Part shown: positions 1 through 11,154 of the stretch, piece after piece
How the letters are laid out: every line of letters begins with the position of its first letter
Numbering within the stretch: position 1 is the first letter of the stretch
NCBI RefSeq assembly: GCF_022682495.2
Contig: NC_071398.1
Span: forward strand, 31,561,426-31,625,425
Direction: 5' to 3'
DNA from: Desmodus rotundus
Taxonomy: Eukaryota; Chordata; Mammalia; Chiroptera; Phyllostomidae
DNA length: 64,000 nucleotides
The notes under the pieces: model-generated
What the model was told of the DNA's origin: nothing
What the model saw: only the letters and a program-made list of their open reading frames with translations
Database searches by the model: none
Translations under genes and position numbers: made by a program

Positions 1-552
1 TACCAGCCTAGATCCCTGAGTATTCTTCTGTGGGGATCCCCCCACCTAACTCAGCATGTCTTGGAATCCTGAATCAGCATGCTCTTCTTGGCTCTATGGC
101 TCTCCTTGGCCACTGCATAGGAGCATGTAGGGAGGAATGAGGGCCTGGGCAGCCCTCACCCAGGAGGGACAGGAGCTGCTGCATAAGTATACTTCCTTCA
201 GCCTCTGGCGATGGCTCTAAGGGCCTTTCCAGGGTCTCTCAGGATCCCCAGATGCCTGAGAGTCCTGGGAGACGCCTCCAGGGTTCCCAACCATTTGATT
301 CCAGGTCATGTGTTTTTAGCTATGTCTAAGCGTTAGTTAGGGACACTAAACAAAGAAGCAGGATGGTGGTCCAGCTGAGAGAGTTGTAGGGTCAAGTTCT
401 CCCAGCAAAGTCATTAATTACTGTGTGTGTGAACCAGGCAGCTAAAATCCCAGTTCCAGGCTGGGCCAGACACAGCCTCCAGCCAGGCAGCCTCAGAGAA
501 GGAGCTTTCCTGGGCAGAGCAGCCGCCTGCTGTTTCCCATCTGTGCAGGTGC
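1..552. other. Unique non-coding DNA, nothing recognised
   Basis: Mixed-composition sequence with no open frame of protein-like character and no repeat I can name. Confidence 0.5.
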
Positions 553-640
553 ATTGCTAGGTGCTTTCAAACACCCTCTTGTTCAAATCCTGGAACAAGC
601 CCTGTGGCAAGTTACAAACAGGTAAGGAACTGAGGCCCAG
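553..640 (-). repeat. MIR SINE fragment (antisense)
   Basis: The stretch follows the reversed MIR core: a 'gctaggtgctttcaaacaccc' type block, then 'aaggaactgaggcccag'. It is short and diverged, as expected of an ancient mammal-wide SINE. Confidence 0.5.
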
Positions 641-1814
641 AAGACCGAGCACTTGCAGGGAGGTGGCTGTGCAGGAATGGAGACAACTCTGCCTAGGGCC
701 GCAGCCTACACCTCTGTGCTGCACTGCTGCACACCCTACCCTGCTCCTTCCTCCTGCTACCTGGCCAGTCAGCCCTGCCACCCCTGGCCTGCCCATCCAC
801 ACCGAGGGTGCCAGTCACAGGAAGAAGGCTGTGGAAGGTGGCCCATCTCCCTTGTAGATTGCAGAAAGGAACCAAGCATGAGTGGCCAAGGAGGAGGCAG
901 CTCTCAAGGGGCCGGGAGCTGCTGTGGAGGGGTGTGAAGGCCCAGATGTGGTGTCTGTCCTGGGCAGCTACCCATGCACAGCTGCGGCAGTGCCAGCACA
1001 GCCCTCGGCCACCCTCTCCGGCAGGACCAGACACTTTCACTGAAGTGGTTGGTTCTGTGCACCCCTGGCCTCCTGGTGGCATGCTGACCCCCAGGTCTCC
1101 CAAGGGATTCTGGGTGAAGTTAGAGAAGGAAGGTTTTCACAGACTTCTCACCTAACAAGTACCCCGAATCACAAGGTGTGGCAAAACATTGAACCTTACG
1201 GTTCAAAAGACCGTGGGCTAGATATTCAGGTAGTGTTTTTTCACCTATAGAAAAGGCCAAATTTAAAAATGAAACTATCCATGGTGGATGATGGTGCAGG
1301 TGAACAGGCTGCAGGAATGTCCATTGGTAGTATTTCCTCCCTGGGCATTTTAATAATAATCAAGAGCTGTACACCAATCCAGCTTTTCTATGCTCAGATT
1401 TATCTACAGAAGATGTTTATTATATGAACAGCACTGTGTAACAATGAAAGGTAGAAGTGATACAAACATCCACCTGAAAGCTGCAGTTAGGTAACTCCTA
1501 GTACCTTGTGGGGAACGCCATCCCTCTATTTAACAGGGGAGTGCAGTAGGCTTTGCTCATGTCTGTCATCAAGTGAAGGGTAAGGAACAAATCCGTGTAG
1601 AGGTGGAGGCCTGGTAAGGATCTGGAGGGAATGCCCAGCTGCCTGAGGGCTCTGTGCTCAAGTGGCTGACCTTGCCCCCCCAACTTTGTGCTTCTCGAAT
1701 TCTCTGATTTTTTTCTAGAAAGCAGTGCTGCGGCATGAGGCAGCCTCGCTGGGAAGCAGCCTCATTCACATTCATTCCTTGCTTCCTTCACTCTCCCAAC
1801 CCGACTGGAGGTGA
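641..1814. other. Unique non-coding DNA
   Basis: Several overlapping open frames occur on both strands between about 650 and 1150. They overlap each other in different frames and have no recognisable domain, so they are treated as chance. A small inverted repeat (ACGGT at 1198-1202, ACCGT at 1210-1214) could form a weak hairpin. Nothing else was seen. Confidence 0.5.
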
Positions 1815-1900
1815 GTTACCAAAGCTCCTTGAGCCTCAGTTTCCTCTCACTGGCTCCCACATTTGTGGGGTGGCCCCAAGATGAGTTCCGAGTTCTCTCT
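1815..1900 (+). repeat. MIR SINE fragment
   Basis: The core 'ccttgagcctcagtttcctc' is the characteristic MIR segment. The flanks have decayed beyond recognition. Confidence 0.5.
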
Positions 1901-2139
1901 CATCTTTTTTGTTTCATTGCAGATGAGAACCAGGCTATTTGGTGGCAAACTCTGCCACTGTGCACATGTAAAAGACAGTGTCAGTGGGACATAGATGACA
2001 ATTAAACTCCTGGGAGAAGCATGCACTCTCCACAGATGCTGTCAGGACAACTCACCATTCCATTTTCTGGGGGGAAAAAAAGCATGTTCCTCACTTCATT
2101 TGGAAAAATAAACTCCACTTGTGTTAAAGAATAAACTGT

Positions 2140-2490
2140 GAAAAACAAAACAGTGAAAGCATTAGAAGAAAACATAGGGCATCATATAATATTCATTTAA
2201 AATGAAGGAAAGCCAGAAACCTGGGGGGAAGAGATGGATAGACTTGGCTACATAAGCACTAATAATTGTGTACCCAGGAGGCCATAAACCAGTCTAAAAA
2301 GTAAGGGGTAGGCTGGGAGAGGGTATTAGCAGCATGTGTAGCAAGGAACTAATAGCACTTACATACAAAAATTGCTGCAAAGAAGAAAAATATAAACATA
2401 CAAGATAAAAATGGGCAAAATATATGAATAGATGTATCTCACAAGAAGAAATACAAAAGAAACAATAAGTTTTAGGGTTTCCTTTCAAAC
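2140..2490 (+). mobile_element. Ancient L1 ORF2 fragment
   Basis: An A-rich stretch follows the late ORF2 region of mammalian L1 in sense orientation, including 'attagaagaaaacatagg' near its start and 'aaaaatgggcaaaatatatg' near 2409. Stops and gaps are frequent, so it is an old L1M-type fossil with no coding capacity. Confidence 0.6.
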
Positions 2491-2844
2491 TTCCCTTAAG
2501 AGCCAGTGACTAGAGTTGGACTGGGTCTGATGACAATGAAACAGTAATAGCTGTTACTGTTCTGATGCTCTCACCCTGCACTGCAACATGGCCCGCCTGC
2601 TAGCCCACCTGCACGTCCCTCGGGGACTTGGCACAGACCGCCCCCTCCACCAGAAATCCCTCACGGCCCCTTGCTGCAGCCTCAGAGAGGCCAAAGGGCC
2701 TTCTCGTTGAGCTGGTTTGTGGGACCTGCCTTCCTTCATCTCACTTCTAGCATACTTGTCTGTGGTTTGTTTGCTCACTATTTCTTTCTTCCTCAGGCAG
2801 GGCATGCCTGTCTCCACCATCATGTCCTCAGGGCCTCTCAAGTA

Positions 2845-2937
2845 GTACACTCTCAATGAGTATTTGTTTAGTGACGGTGTCTCATTTAACCTTCATGTAA
2901 CTCTCTGAGAGGTATTACTATTCCCCATTTGTTTTAT
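2845..2937 (-). repeat. MIR SINE fragment (antisense)
   Basis: The reversed MIR block 'catttaaccttcatgtaac' is followed by the 'gaggtattactattcccc' motif typical of the MIR 3' half. Confidence 0.6.
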
Positions 2938-3000
2938 TTTCACCTTCTTTCCTCTTATCTGCATATTTGGATTTATATTTTGTTTTATTTTTTCTTTTTA

Positions 3001-3211
3001 AAAATTATTTATTTATTGTTAGAGAGAGGGGAGGGGAGGGAGAAAGAGAAGGAGAGAAACACTGAAGTGAGAGAGAAACTTTGATCAGTTGCCTCTCGTA
3101 TGTGCCCAGACTAGGGACCAAACATGCAACCCAAGCGTGTGCCCTAAGTGGGAATTGAACGTTTTGCTTTGCAGGATGATGCCTAACCAACTGAGCCATA
3201 CCAGTAAGGGC
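3001..3211 (-). mobile_element. VES-type bat SINE
   Basis: On the minus strand the element has a tRNA-like head with A-box-like and B-box-like segments, then a CT-rich middle (a GA-rich tract here), then an A/T-rich tail (the 'ttatttatttatt' at the left). It should have been transcribed by RNA polymerase III. A likely imperfect target duplication of T-rich sequence flanks it (2986-3000 and from 3212). It is moderately diverged from the other copies here. Confidence 0.85.
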
Positions 3212-3398
3212 TATTTTTGCTTTTTTTAAATTAGAAAAATAGCAGCTGGTTTTAAAAGTGCACTTGGAGTATGTAATGGACCAGTGCCAGGCCTGGGCTT
3301 CTCAGCCCTCACTCAGGTCACAGGCCTGCTCTTAGGCCCCAGGGCTCAGAAGGCCAGTCTCATGGCTCCACTCCCATAGCTACAGTCATTGGGCCAAG

Positions 3399-3411
3399 AA
3401 GAGGGCATGTG
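3399..3411. repeat. Target-site duplication, left copy, of HAL1 LINE
   Basis: The 13 bases AAGAGGGCATGTG here recur exactly at 6026-6038. The match extends three bases further left with one mismatch. This is the hallmark of target-primed reverse transcription and fixes the left edge of the inserted LINE. Confidence 0.9.
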
Positions 3412-6025
3412 GAGACTCCCAGTCAGATGGCAGCATAGTAAACACAGTTCACCTTCTCACACTACCACATCAAAATTACAACTAAACTTTAGAACAGGTC
3501 TTGCTCAGAACCATCAGAAATTGAGTTGAATGAAGTCTGACAACTACAGAATTAAAGAAACATCACCCATCAAAACAGGTAGGAGTGGCACAGATGTGGA
3601 ATGGTCTGGTCCCACATCTACATGTGGTGGGTAGAAATTTGGCAGGGATATCTCGGGAGTAAGGAGTCCCAGCCCCACACCAGGCCCCCAGCCAGGGTTC
3701 CCATGCCAGGAAGATAATTCCCCATAAGTTCAGGCTGCAAAAACCAATGGGGATTGAGTCAGTAGAAGAAAATTCTGGAGTCCCAAGCAGTTCCCCTTAA
3801 AGAACCCATATGTGGACTTACTCAGACTCACTCCCTCTGGGCTTCAGCACCAGGACAGCAGCTTGAAAGGCACCAGTGGCATATGGGGAGGAACTGAAGT
3901 ATCTGGCATCAAGGGGAGACCTGGGGGACAGCTTTCTCCCAGACAGAAAGGGAGGCAGAGGCCACTGTTCCTTTTCTGAACCCTCCCCCCACAGAGCCAC
4001 AGAGTTGGCAGGTGGGTACCATATCTGAGACGCCATCAACCTGGCTAACACTGTTTGCCCTGCCCTGAAGATCCTCTGAGACTCCGTTCCACCCAGCTTA
4101 TGGGCCCACCTAGTGACTTTTCTATATGAATGGCTGGTCTTGGATCATGCTTCACAACTTCCTAAATCCCTTCAAATAAGCAACAATTGGACTCAATGAG
4201 TCCCTACCCTCTATACCTCTTGCTAAGTGGCCCCAGGCCTGGCACTAGCAGCAGCCAGCCTAGATTCAGAGTTTGGCTTCACCTGGGAATCTCCAAGCCC
4301 AGCATAAGTGACAGCCATCTCAAATAGCTTTATAGCTCATGCAGGTGGCCAAGGACAGAATACAGGTGGGGACAGTACCTTGGCTGGCACCATCCATGAA
4401 CCCCAAGAGCCTGCATACCCAGTAGACAGCTACAGAAAATGTCAGATCACCACCACCCTGCTCCTGCACAGCTGATCCTCCACAGAGGGCAGAGGTTGGT
4501 GGTCAGTGGTCACAGCCAGTCCTTGCAGCTGACTGGCCTGGATAAATCCCTCCCATCGACATGCCAACAACAATCAAGGCTCAACTACAAAAGGAGGGTG
4601 TACTCAGCCCACAAAAAGGGTGTTCCTGGAGTACCTAGCTTGGGTGATAGGGAAGGCTGTGCTACTGGACCCTGAAGGGCACCTGCTATATCAGGCCATG
4701 CTACCAAGACATAGAGTCATAGCCACTCTACCTAATACATAGAAACAAACACAGGGAAACTGCCAAAACGAGGAGACAAAGAAACATGGCCCAAATGAAA
4801 GAACAGATCAAAACTCCAGAAAAAGAACTAAACAAAATGGAGATAAGCAATCTATCAGATGCAGAGTTCAAAACACTGGTTATAAGGATGCTCAAGGAAC
4901 TTAGTGAGGACCTCAACAGCACAAAAAAGATCCAGTCAGAAATGAAGGGTACATTAACTGAAATAAAGAACAATTTACAAGGAAACAACAGAAGACTGGA
5001 TGAAGCCAAGAATCAAATCAATGATTTGGAACATAAGGAAGCAAAAACAACCAACCAGAACAGCAAGAAGAAAAAATAATTAAAAAAAAAAGAGCACGGT
5101 GTAAGCAGCCTCTGAGAAAACTTCAAGAGTTCCAACATTTGCATCATAGGGGTGCCAGAAGGAGAAGAGAAATAGCAAGAAATTGGAAATCTATTTGAAA
5201 AAATAATGAAAGAAAACTTCCCTAATTTGGTGAAGGAAATAGATATACAAGTCAGGAAGTACAAAGCAACCCAAACAAGATGGATGCAAAGATGCTTACT
5301 CCAGATACATCATAATTAAAATGCCAGAGATTAAAGATTAAGAGAGAATTTTAAAATGAGCAAGAGAAAAGCAGTTAGTTACCTACAGGGGAGTTCCCAT
5401 AAGACTGTCAGTTGATTTCTCATAAGCAACTGCATGCTAGAAGGGATTGGCAAGAAGTACTCAAAGTCAGGAAAAGCAGGGACCTACAGCCAAAATTGCT
5501 CTACTCAGTAAAGATGTCATTTAGAAACAAAGGGTAGATAAAGAGCTTCTCAGACAAAAAAAACTAAAGGACTTCATCATCACGAAATCATTATTACATG
5601 AAATGTTAAAGGGACTTATTTAAGAAAAAGAACATCAAAACTATGAACAATAAAATGGCAACAAATACATATCTATCAACAACTGAATCTAAAAACCAAA
5701 CTAAGCAAACAAGAAGAACAGAGACAGAATGATGGATATGGAGAGCATTTTGATGGTTGCCAGATGGGAGGAGGGTGTGGTGGAATAGCTGAGGAGGTGA
5801 GGGGATTAAGAAGTACAAATAAGTAGTTACAGAGTAGCCATGGGGATGTCAAGTACAGTATAGGAAATGGAGAAGCCGAAGAATTTATATGCATGACCCA
5901 TGGACATGAACAATGGTGTGGGGATTGCCTGAGGGTATGGGGGTGGTGTTGGGTGGAGGGACACAAAGGGGGGAAATTGCTACAACTGTAATAGCATAAT
6001 CAATAAAATATAATTTTTTTAGAAA
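3412..6025 (+). mobile_element. Full-length HAL1-like LINE (ORF1-only L1 relative)
   Basis: The insert is 2614 bp long. It starts with an L1-type 5' region (3412 to about 4785) that includes the 'gatggcagcatagtaaacac' block. An ORF1 remnant follows (from 4786), then a G-rich 3' region (about 5730-5980) and an A/T-rich end (about 6000-6025). No endonuclease or reverse-transcriptase frame lies between ORF1 and the 3' end, where a normal L1 carries roughly 3.8 kb of ORF2. This matches the known half-L1 (HAL1) class, which needs ORF2 protein supplied in trans. The 13-bp target duplication and the complete 5' region indicate one insertion that was never truncated. The alternative is an L1 with an internal deletion, which a consensus comparison would settle. 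Confidence 0.85.
4786..5340 (+). pseudogene. HAL1/L1 ORF1 remnant (RNA-binding chaperone-like)
   Basis: The first frame (4786-5079, 97 codons plus stop) starts at ATG. It is rich in Lys, Glu, Leu and Ile in heptad-like spacing, as expected for the ORF1p coiled coil, and ends in a poly-Lys run over an A-rich tract. The homologous frame resumes after 5110 with the short motif IIGVPEGEE and then ENFPNL, which belong to the RNA-recognition part of L1 ORF1p. The frame changes at the A-rich tract (5070-5091), and in-frame stops follow, so no functional protein is made. In intact relatives the protein trimerises and coats LINE RNA. Confidence 0.8.
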
Positions 6026-6038
6026 AAGAGGGCATGTG
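6026..6038. repeat. Target-site duplication, right copy, of HAL1 LINE
   Basis: Exact 13-base repeat of 3399-3411, directly after the A-rich 3' end. Confidence 0.9.
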
Positions 6039-7067
6039 ATCCAAGCTGAGCCAATTACAATCCTTCTCTGGAATTTTTTGACCTGGAACAGAGGACTCTC
6101 TCTTTTCTTTGTTCAGGAGTCATGCCTAGAACTGTAGGGTCGTCTGTTTGGAGAGAGCAGGAGGGTGTTCCTGCAGTACCCTGGCTGGACCTAGGGTCCC
6201 GAGGCAGTCCCATCCTGCCTTTCCTGGAGCCTGTTCCTAGAGCCAACACATTTCAGACCCTGGGTCCTGCCTGTGCTCCCTTGAGTGACATGGGGGCAGG
6301 GGTCTTCTGTCACCAGCCACCACACATCTTGACACACACCTCACCCCATGGTCCCTGTTGGGAAGTAGTTTGTGCCCTGGCACTTCCCAGCCCTGGCAGC
6401 CCCACTGTGCCCTCTGAGAGCTGGGCCGGGAGCTGCTGGGTGCTGCTGGGAGCTGCTGCAGGCTGCTGAGCTCTGTGAGCATGAGCAATAAGAACAGGCC
6501 TGCCTGCTGTGGTGCCAAGGTGGAAGAAGTCCATTTGTCAGCCTGAGACCTGGGCAGGCCCTGGGATGGATGATCTCCAAGCCTACATCCATCTCCCTCT
6601 CCGACAAGACTGTTTATTATCTCTTGAGCCGGAATGGCCTCCAGTCCTTCTGCAGGGCACCTGGAGAGCTTTCCACAAGATTAATCTGGTCCTGTCACTC
6701 CACCTGAGATAAAGTCCCCCATTTCACTGCTCTCTAGATCCAGCCTCCTCAGGTAAGCATACAGCTGCCTCCAAAACATCCTGCTCCTGCCAGCAAGCTC
6801 CTCCCAGGGCTGCTGAGAGCCCCCCACCGTGCCCCCTAAACAGCCCAGTCACAGCTATTCCTGGGTCCCCCCAAGAAGTAGGGGACCCCTGATGTTATGG
6901 CTCTGGCTCCCTGCCCCCACTGTGTTCTGGGGTATGAAGAATCCTGAACCCACGGAGGGCTAGCTGTGTTTGTTTGCTGCTGAATGAGTGGCTGAGAAAA
7001 GGAATGGCCATCTTTGCCCACAAAGAGAAACCCACCTGTTCCTGATTTGTCCCTTAAATACGCCCAT
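6039..7067. other. Unique non-coding DNA
   Basis: No recognisable gene or repeat. A GCTG-rich low-complexity patch lies at about 6428-6470. Overlapping frames on both strands there are composition artefacts. Confidence 0.5.
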
Positions 7068-7084
7068 AAAAATCCCCCTGTCCT
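7068..7084. repeat. Target-site duplication, left copy, of inverted L1
   Basis: The 17 bases AAAAATCCCCCTGTCCT recur exactly at 8221-8237, bracketing the L1 insertion. Confidence 0.93.
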
Positions 7085-7667
7085 TTTGGATTGGTGTTTC
7101 AGTGTTCTTAGGGTATAATCCCAGCAGCGGAATTACTGGGTCAAAGGGCAGTTCCATTTTTAGTTTTCTGAGGAAATTCCATATTGTTTTCCACAGTGGC
7201 CTCACCAGTCTGCATTCCCACCAACAGTGCACGAGGGTTCCCTTTTCTCCGCATCCTCTCCAACATTTGTTTGTGGATTTGTTTATGTTGGCCATTCTGA
7301 CTGGTGTGAGATGATACCTCATTGTGGTTTTAATTTGCATCTCTCTGATGGCTAGTGATGCTGAGCATCTTTTCATATGTCTCTGGGCCTTCTGTATGTC
7401 TTCCTTGGAGAAGTGTCTGTTCAAGTCCTTTGCCCATTTTTTAATTGGGTTGTTTGTCTTCCTGGAGTGGAGTCGTGTGAGTTCTTTATATATTTTGGAG
7501 ATCAGGCCCTTGTCTGAGGTATCATTGGCAAATATGCTTTCCCATATTGTTGGTTCTCTTTGTAATTTGGTGCTGTTTTCTTTAGCCATGCAGAAGCTTT
7601 TTATTTTGATGAGGTCCCATTTGTTTATTCTTTCCTTTATGTCCCTTGCTTTAGGGGATGTGTCTGT
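7085..7667 (-). pseudogene. L1 ORF2 C-terminal region, inverted fragment
   Basis: About 194 codons on the minus strand are open without a stop and match the part of L1 ORF2p after the reverse transcriptase domain. Short landmarks are [12 protein letters not shown] near the start, a Cys-rich patch ([18 protein letters not shown]) and [13 protein letters not shown] near the end. In a full ORF2p this region helps bind RNA. The open frame runs past both junctions (6960-7745) only by chance. It lacks the endonuclease and catalytic reverse-transcriptase domains, so it encodes no activity. Confidence 0.9.
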
Positions 7668-7943
7668 GAAACACCAATCCAAAAGAATCTGTGCACCCCA
7701 ATGTTCATAGCAGCACAATTTACAATAGCCAAATACTGGAAGCAACCGAAGTGCCCATCAGCAAACGAGTGGATCCAAAAACTATGGTATATTTACACAA
7801 TGGAATTCTACACAGCAGAGAGAAAGAAGGAGCTTATACCCTTTGCAACAGCATGGATGAAACTGGAGAGCATTATGCTAAGTGAAATAAGCCAGGAAGT
7901 GAGGGACAAATACCATATGATCTTACCTTTAACTGGAACATAA
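7668..7943 (+). pseudogene. L1 ORF2 C-terminal end, sense fragment
   Basis: The sense part resumes ORF2 exactly where the inverted fragment stops and carries its last roughly 90 codons. The ATG at 7701 opens an 80-residue frame ([13 protein letters not shown] at its start) ending in TAA at 7941-7943. This is the normal carboxy terminus of L1 ORF2p, cut from the rest of the protein by the inversion. Confidence 0.9.
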
Positions 7944-8013
7944 GCAATAGAAGGAAAAAGCAAACAAAATATAACCAGAGACATTGAAGTTAAGAACAAT
8001 GTAACAATAGCAA

Positions 8014-8040
8014 GGGCGGGGGTGGGGGGTGGGGGCGGGG
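8014..8040 (+). other. G-quadruplex-prone tract in L1 3' UTR
   Basis: Five runs of three to six G are separated by single C or T bases, followed by more G-rich sequence at about 8096-8158. Polypurine G-rich tracts of this kind are a known property of mammalian L1 3' UTRs. Confidence 0.8.
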
Positions 8041-8220
8041 ACAGTGGGTAGAGGGGATTACAGGAACTACTATAAAGGACACATGAACAAATCCAAGGGG
8101 GAGGGTGGAGAGGGGGGAGGGAAGTGGGTTCACCTGGGGTGGGGTGAAGGGATGGGGGAAAAGGCATACAACTGTAATTAAATAACAATAAATAAATTAA
8201 AAAAAAAATTCAAAAAAAAA

Positions 8221-8237
8221 AAAAATCCCCCTGTCCT
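8221..8237. repeat. Target-site duplication, right copy, of inverted L1
   Basis: Exact repeat of 7068-7084, directly after the A-rich tail. Some of its leading A bases could belong to the tail. Confidence 0.93.
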
Positions 8238-11154
8238 AGGGGCAACAATGGGGGATGAGGAAGCAGAGCAGGAAGTGTGTGCTGGTGATACGGCCCCTTG
8301 TCCTCTGGGCTCCCTAGATCTCCCTTGCCCTCCCTGTCCCTCAGTCTGTCCACAATGTATCCAGGGCACTGCCACCACTGTCCTCTATCTATGACCCTCA
8401 ATGGCAGGACACAGAGAAGGAAAGATGTTGCCAACTGGGCTGCCCTGGCTCTGAGGAGGGGAGGGTGGAGGGGCCTTGTCCTACAGGAGAAGAGACCTCT
8501 GAGGTTGCCGGGTGAAACCACTGATTTCACAAATGCGGAGGCTGAGCCTAAGAGAGGGAAGCTCTGTGTTCACGCCAGGGGTCTCTGCTCCCTCCACGCA
8601 GTCCTTGCGCCTCAATTCTATGAGGAGAGCCACTGCTGGGGTCTGATGGGGCATGGGGCTCCCAAAGGCTTTTTCTTACCAAGAGGCCCCCACTTGTTCA
8701 GAGGAAGAGGAGCCCATCCAGCAGAAGGTCTGACCCAGGGGGCCAGGGCCAGGCTGTCCCTTGTGTTCCCACCCACACGTTTTGGCCAAGGCACTGCCAG
8801 GAAAGCTGTTTTCTTGACAGAAGAGATTGGCTATAGGTGGCAAGGGCCCCTCCTTCTTTCCTCCTTGCCCTGTCAGGGCACCTGTGAGACAAAGGGTGGC
8901 AGAAAAGACCAGAAGCAAGCCTTGGGTCCCCAAAGTCGGATACTCCTGGCAGATGAACCATCACACCTTACTTCTGCCTCCTGCCCTGTGTTCCTGGGCC
9001 AGGCAGCACCAGGGATGAGTGAATGAATGAATGAGTGCAGGAAGAGCTGATTCAGTGCACCTGGTGTCCACCCAGAAAGAGGAACCACAGATCCTTCCCT
9101 GAGACGCTGCTTTCAGTGGCTGACAGATTTCTAGACTGGCCTGGAAGCAAGAGCATCTGGGCAGGACCTGACTGAAGGGCAAGAGGGAAGGGCCTGGCAG
9201 GGACAATGTAGGCACAGGGGCCCACTTGGGGAGGGAGGCAGGGGCGCTGACCTGTGAATTTCTCTGTTTTTAGGCTGCGTGTGAGAGCTGGATGGCAAAG
9301 CAGCTTTCATTGCTATGCAGTGCTCAGGGATTGGAATCTCTGCCTATTAAAATCATGATTTCCTCTTGGGAAAATAAATATTTGGGTTTGTTTTGCTGTG
9401 ACTAAGTCTCATGAATTTTAACAACATAAAGTTGTGGGGTTCCCTTGAGGCATCTAGCCTCCCCCTCCCCTCTGGTTTCTGGACCTCATGGGGCCCAGCA
9501 CCTCTCTAAGCCTCAGTCTCTGTGTGCCACACAGGGACATGGACAACCCTTCACCTGCTCCTACACTGGTATGCAGACAGCACCGGGCATGGGGAGACAC
9601 ATGGTTCGGGGTGCCCAGATGGCATGGCACCCCTTTTCTTCTTCTGGAAATAGACCTGCCCGCTGGCCATGAGGTGGGCCCCTGACCAGACAGGACCATT
9701 GGGAAAACACCTTCATTCTGGCCTCCTGCGGGCGGGGGGTGGGGCAGCTGGCAACACCCAGATCCTTCCTGGGGTCCCATACTGAGCATGGTAGAGAAGC
9801 TTTCCTTCTGCTATGTTGCTCACCAGGGGGATTATGATGGGGGCTGCAAGTGCTGCCTGCCTGTGGCGGGGTGAGTGCTGGTGGGCAGAATTGAGCCTGC
9901 AGGGGAATGGGAGATTAGCAGAACCCAAAGGCGCCCATCCCTGCTCATGCGCTCAAGGCTCTTTTCCAAATTCTGAGCTAAACAGTCATGTTCCTTAGTT
10001 GCTGTGTGCGTCGCCCCTTCGACATGCCTGAGTGTGGTCAAGGCCTCTTACAGGTGCTGCCAACCACAGTGGAGGCCAAACAACATGACAGGGTTCCCGC
10101 CTATGAGGACAAACCCCCCTTCCATCACACTAAGAGTCAAGAGCTATCTTGTGGCCCTACCCCTCAGCCACAGCTGACAGGCCAGGACAGCACAATATAC
10201 TGTCCCCTGGGAATTTGGGGAGGGGGCTCTGGGATGTCAGCCATGTGGTGGAGAGGACCGTGGCCTGGGGCCCCAGCCCCCAGAGGCTCAGCAGGCCCCC
10301 CTCGTGGAGAGGCCTGGGGAGCAGGGCTGCATTTCTTGTGTGCACAGGGGGATAATCACTGAGTCGGGGCTGCTGTGCATGACAGCCCTCATCACGAGAA
10401 AGTCATCACAAGCAAAGCCTCCTGGCCCCGTGGACACAGAGTGCCCCCAGCTTCTTCCTGGGGGAACTTGAGGTCAGCTTTGTCCCCAGGGACCACCTTG
10501 CTCCCCGGAGCATGGTCAGCCCCTGGCAGGTGGTTGAGGGCAGAGGCTAAGGCTCTGTAGGCTCTCCCACTTGCTCCCACAGGGCTTACCCTCTGGCTCA
10601 TTGCTGTGCATTAGCCAGGGTGTAAATGCAGAACCCGAAGTCCCAGAACACACAACTCAGTAGCTGAAGCCCAAAGTGTCTCTCTGAGTATCTGTCATAC
10701 TCTCCCCCAGAACGGAAGCCACCCCTGGACTTGAGTCCCATGACTGTGTCCCATGGCAGCTGTGGGTCAGATACACGGAGGATGCGTTTCTGCCAGGAGC
10801 CCAGAATCCTTACTCTCCCCAAGTGCTCTGGAAGGTTCTAGAGTTCGCTCACTAGTCAGGAAACCCAGCCTGCTGCTGGGACTCCTCACCAGAACTGCTG
10901 CTGTGCCTACTCCCCCAAAACACCTCCATCTCACAGCTGCAGTCCCTGGGCCCCAAGCTGACAGCAAACGCAATACTTGCTGAGGGGCTGGGACATGACT
11001 TGGACAATAGTGTTATGCACACAGCACAAACTCAGGGCACCTTTGGTCACCCCTGGCAACCCAGGTAGGGTGGTGGTAGAGATGACAGCCAGCATCAGTG
11101 TGTCAGCTCCCACCTGCACTGGCAAGCCACTCCACATGCATCCTCCCCACACCC
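8238..11154. other. Unique non-coding DNA with small repeat scraps
   Basis: No gene is supported. The longest plus-strand open frame in the window (8298-9026) lies here, but it runs through an antisense MIR piece (about 8520-8575), starts in anonymous sequence and shows no domain. A short ATGA-type tetranucleotide run is at about 9014-9035. Confidence 0.5.
8520..8575 (-). repeat. MIR SINE fragment (antisense)
   Basis: Contains a reversed MIR core: 'ttcacaaatgcggaggctga' followed by 'gcctaagagagggaagc'. Confidence 0.45.

Larger units (their letters stand above)
7085..8220 (+). mobile_element. Young L1 3' end with 5' inversion (twin priming)
   Basis: The right part (7668-8220) is sense L1: the ORF2 end, a G-rich 3' UTR and an A-rich tail. 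The left part (7085-7667) is the preceding ORF2 segment in reverse orientation. The 16 bases at 7085-7100 are the exact reverse complement of 7668-7683, so the two reverse transcripts overlapped slightly. A 17-bp exact target duplication flanks the whole insert. This is the product expected when a second primer invades the L1 RNA during integration. The minus-strand ORF2 part has no stop, which suggests a fairly recent, bat-lineage insertion. The copy is 5'-truncated and cannot move by itself. Confidence 0.93.

Noticed and set aside
1198..1214. Small hairpin (ACGGT/ACCGT) as an RNA or terminator structure
   Set aside because: A five-base stem in mammalian intergenic DNA is expected by chance.
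6960..7745. 261-codon minus-strand open frame as a host gene
   Set aside because: Its central 194 codons are L1 ORF2. The ends extend into flanking unique DNA and into the sense part of the same L1 only because no stop happens to occur.
8298..9026. 242-codon plus-strand open frame, the longest on this strand
   Set aside because: It has no domain or splice pattern, it passes through an antisense MIR fragment, and other frames on the opposite strand overlap it. Chance open frames of this size are plausible in G+C-rich DNA.
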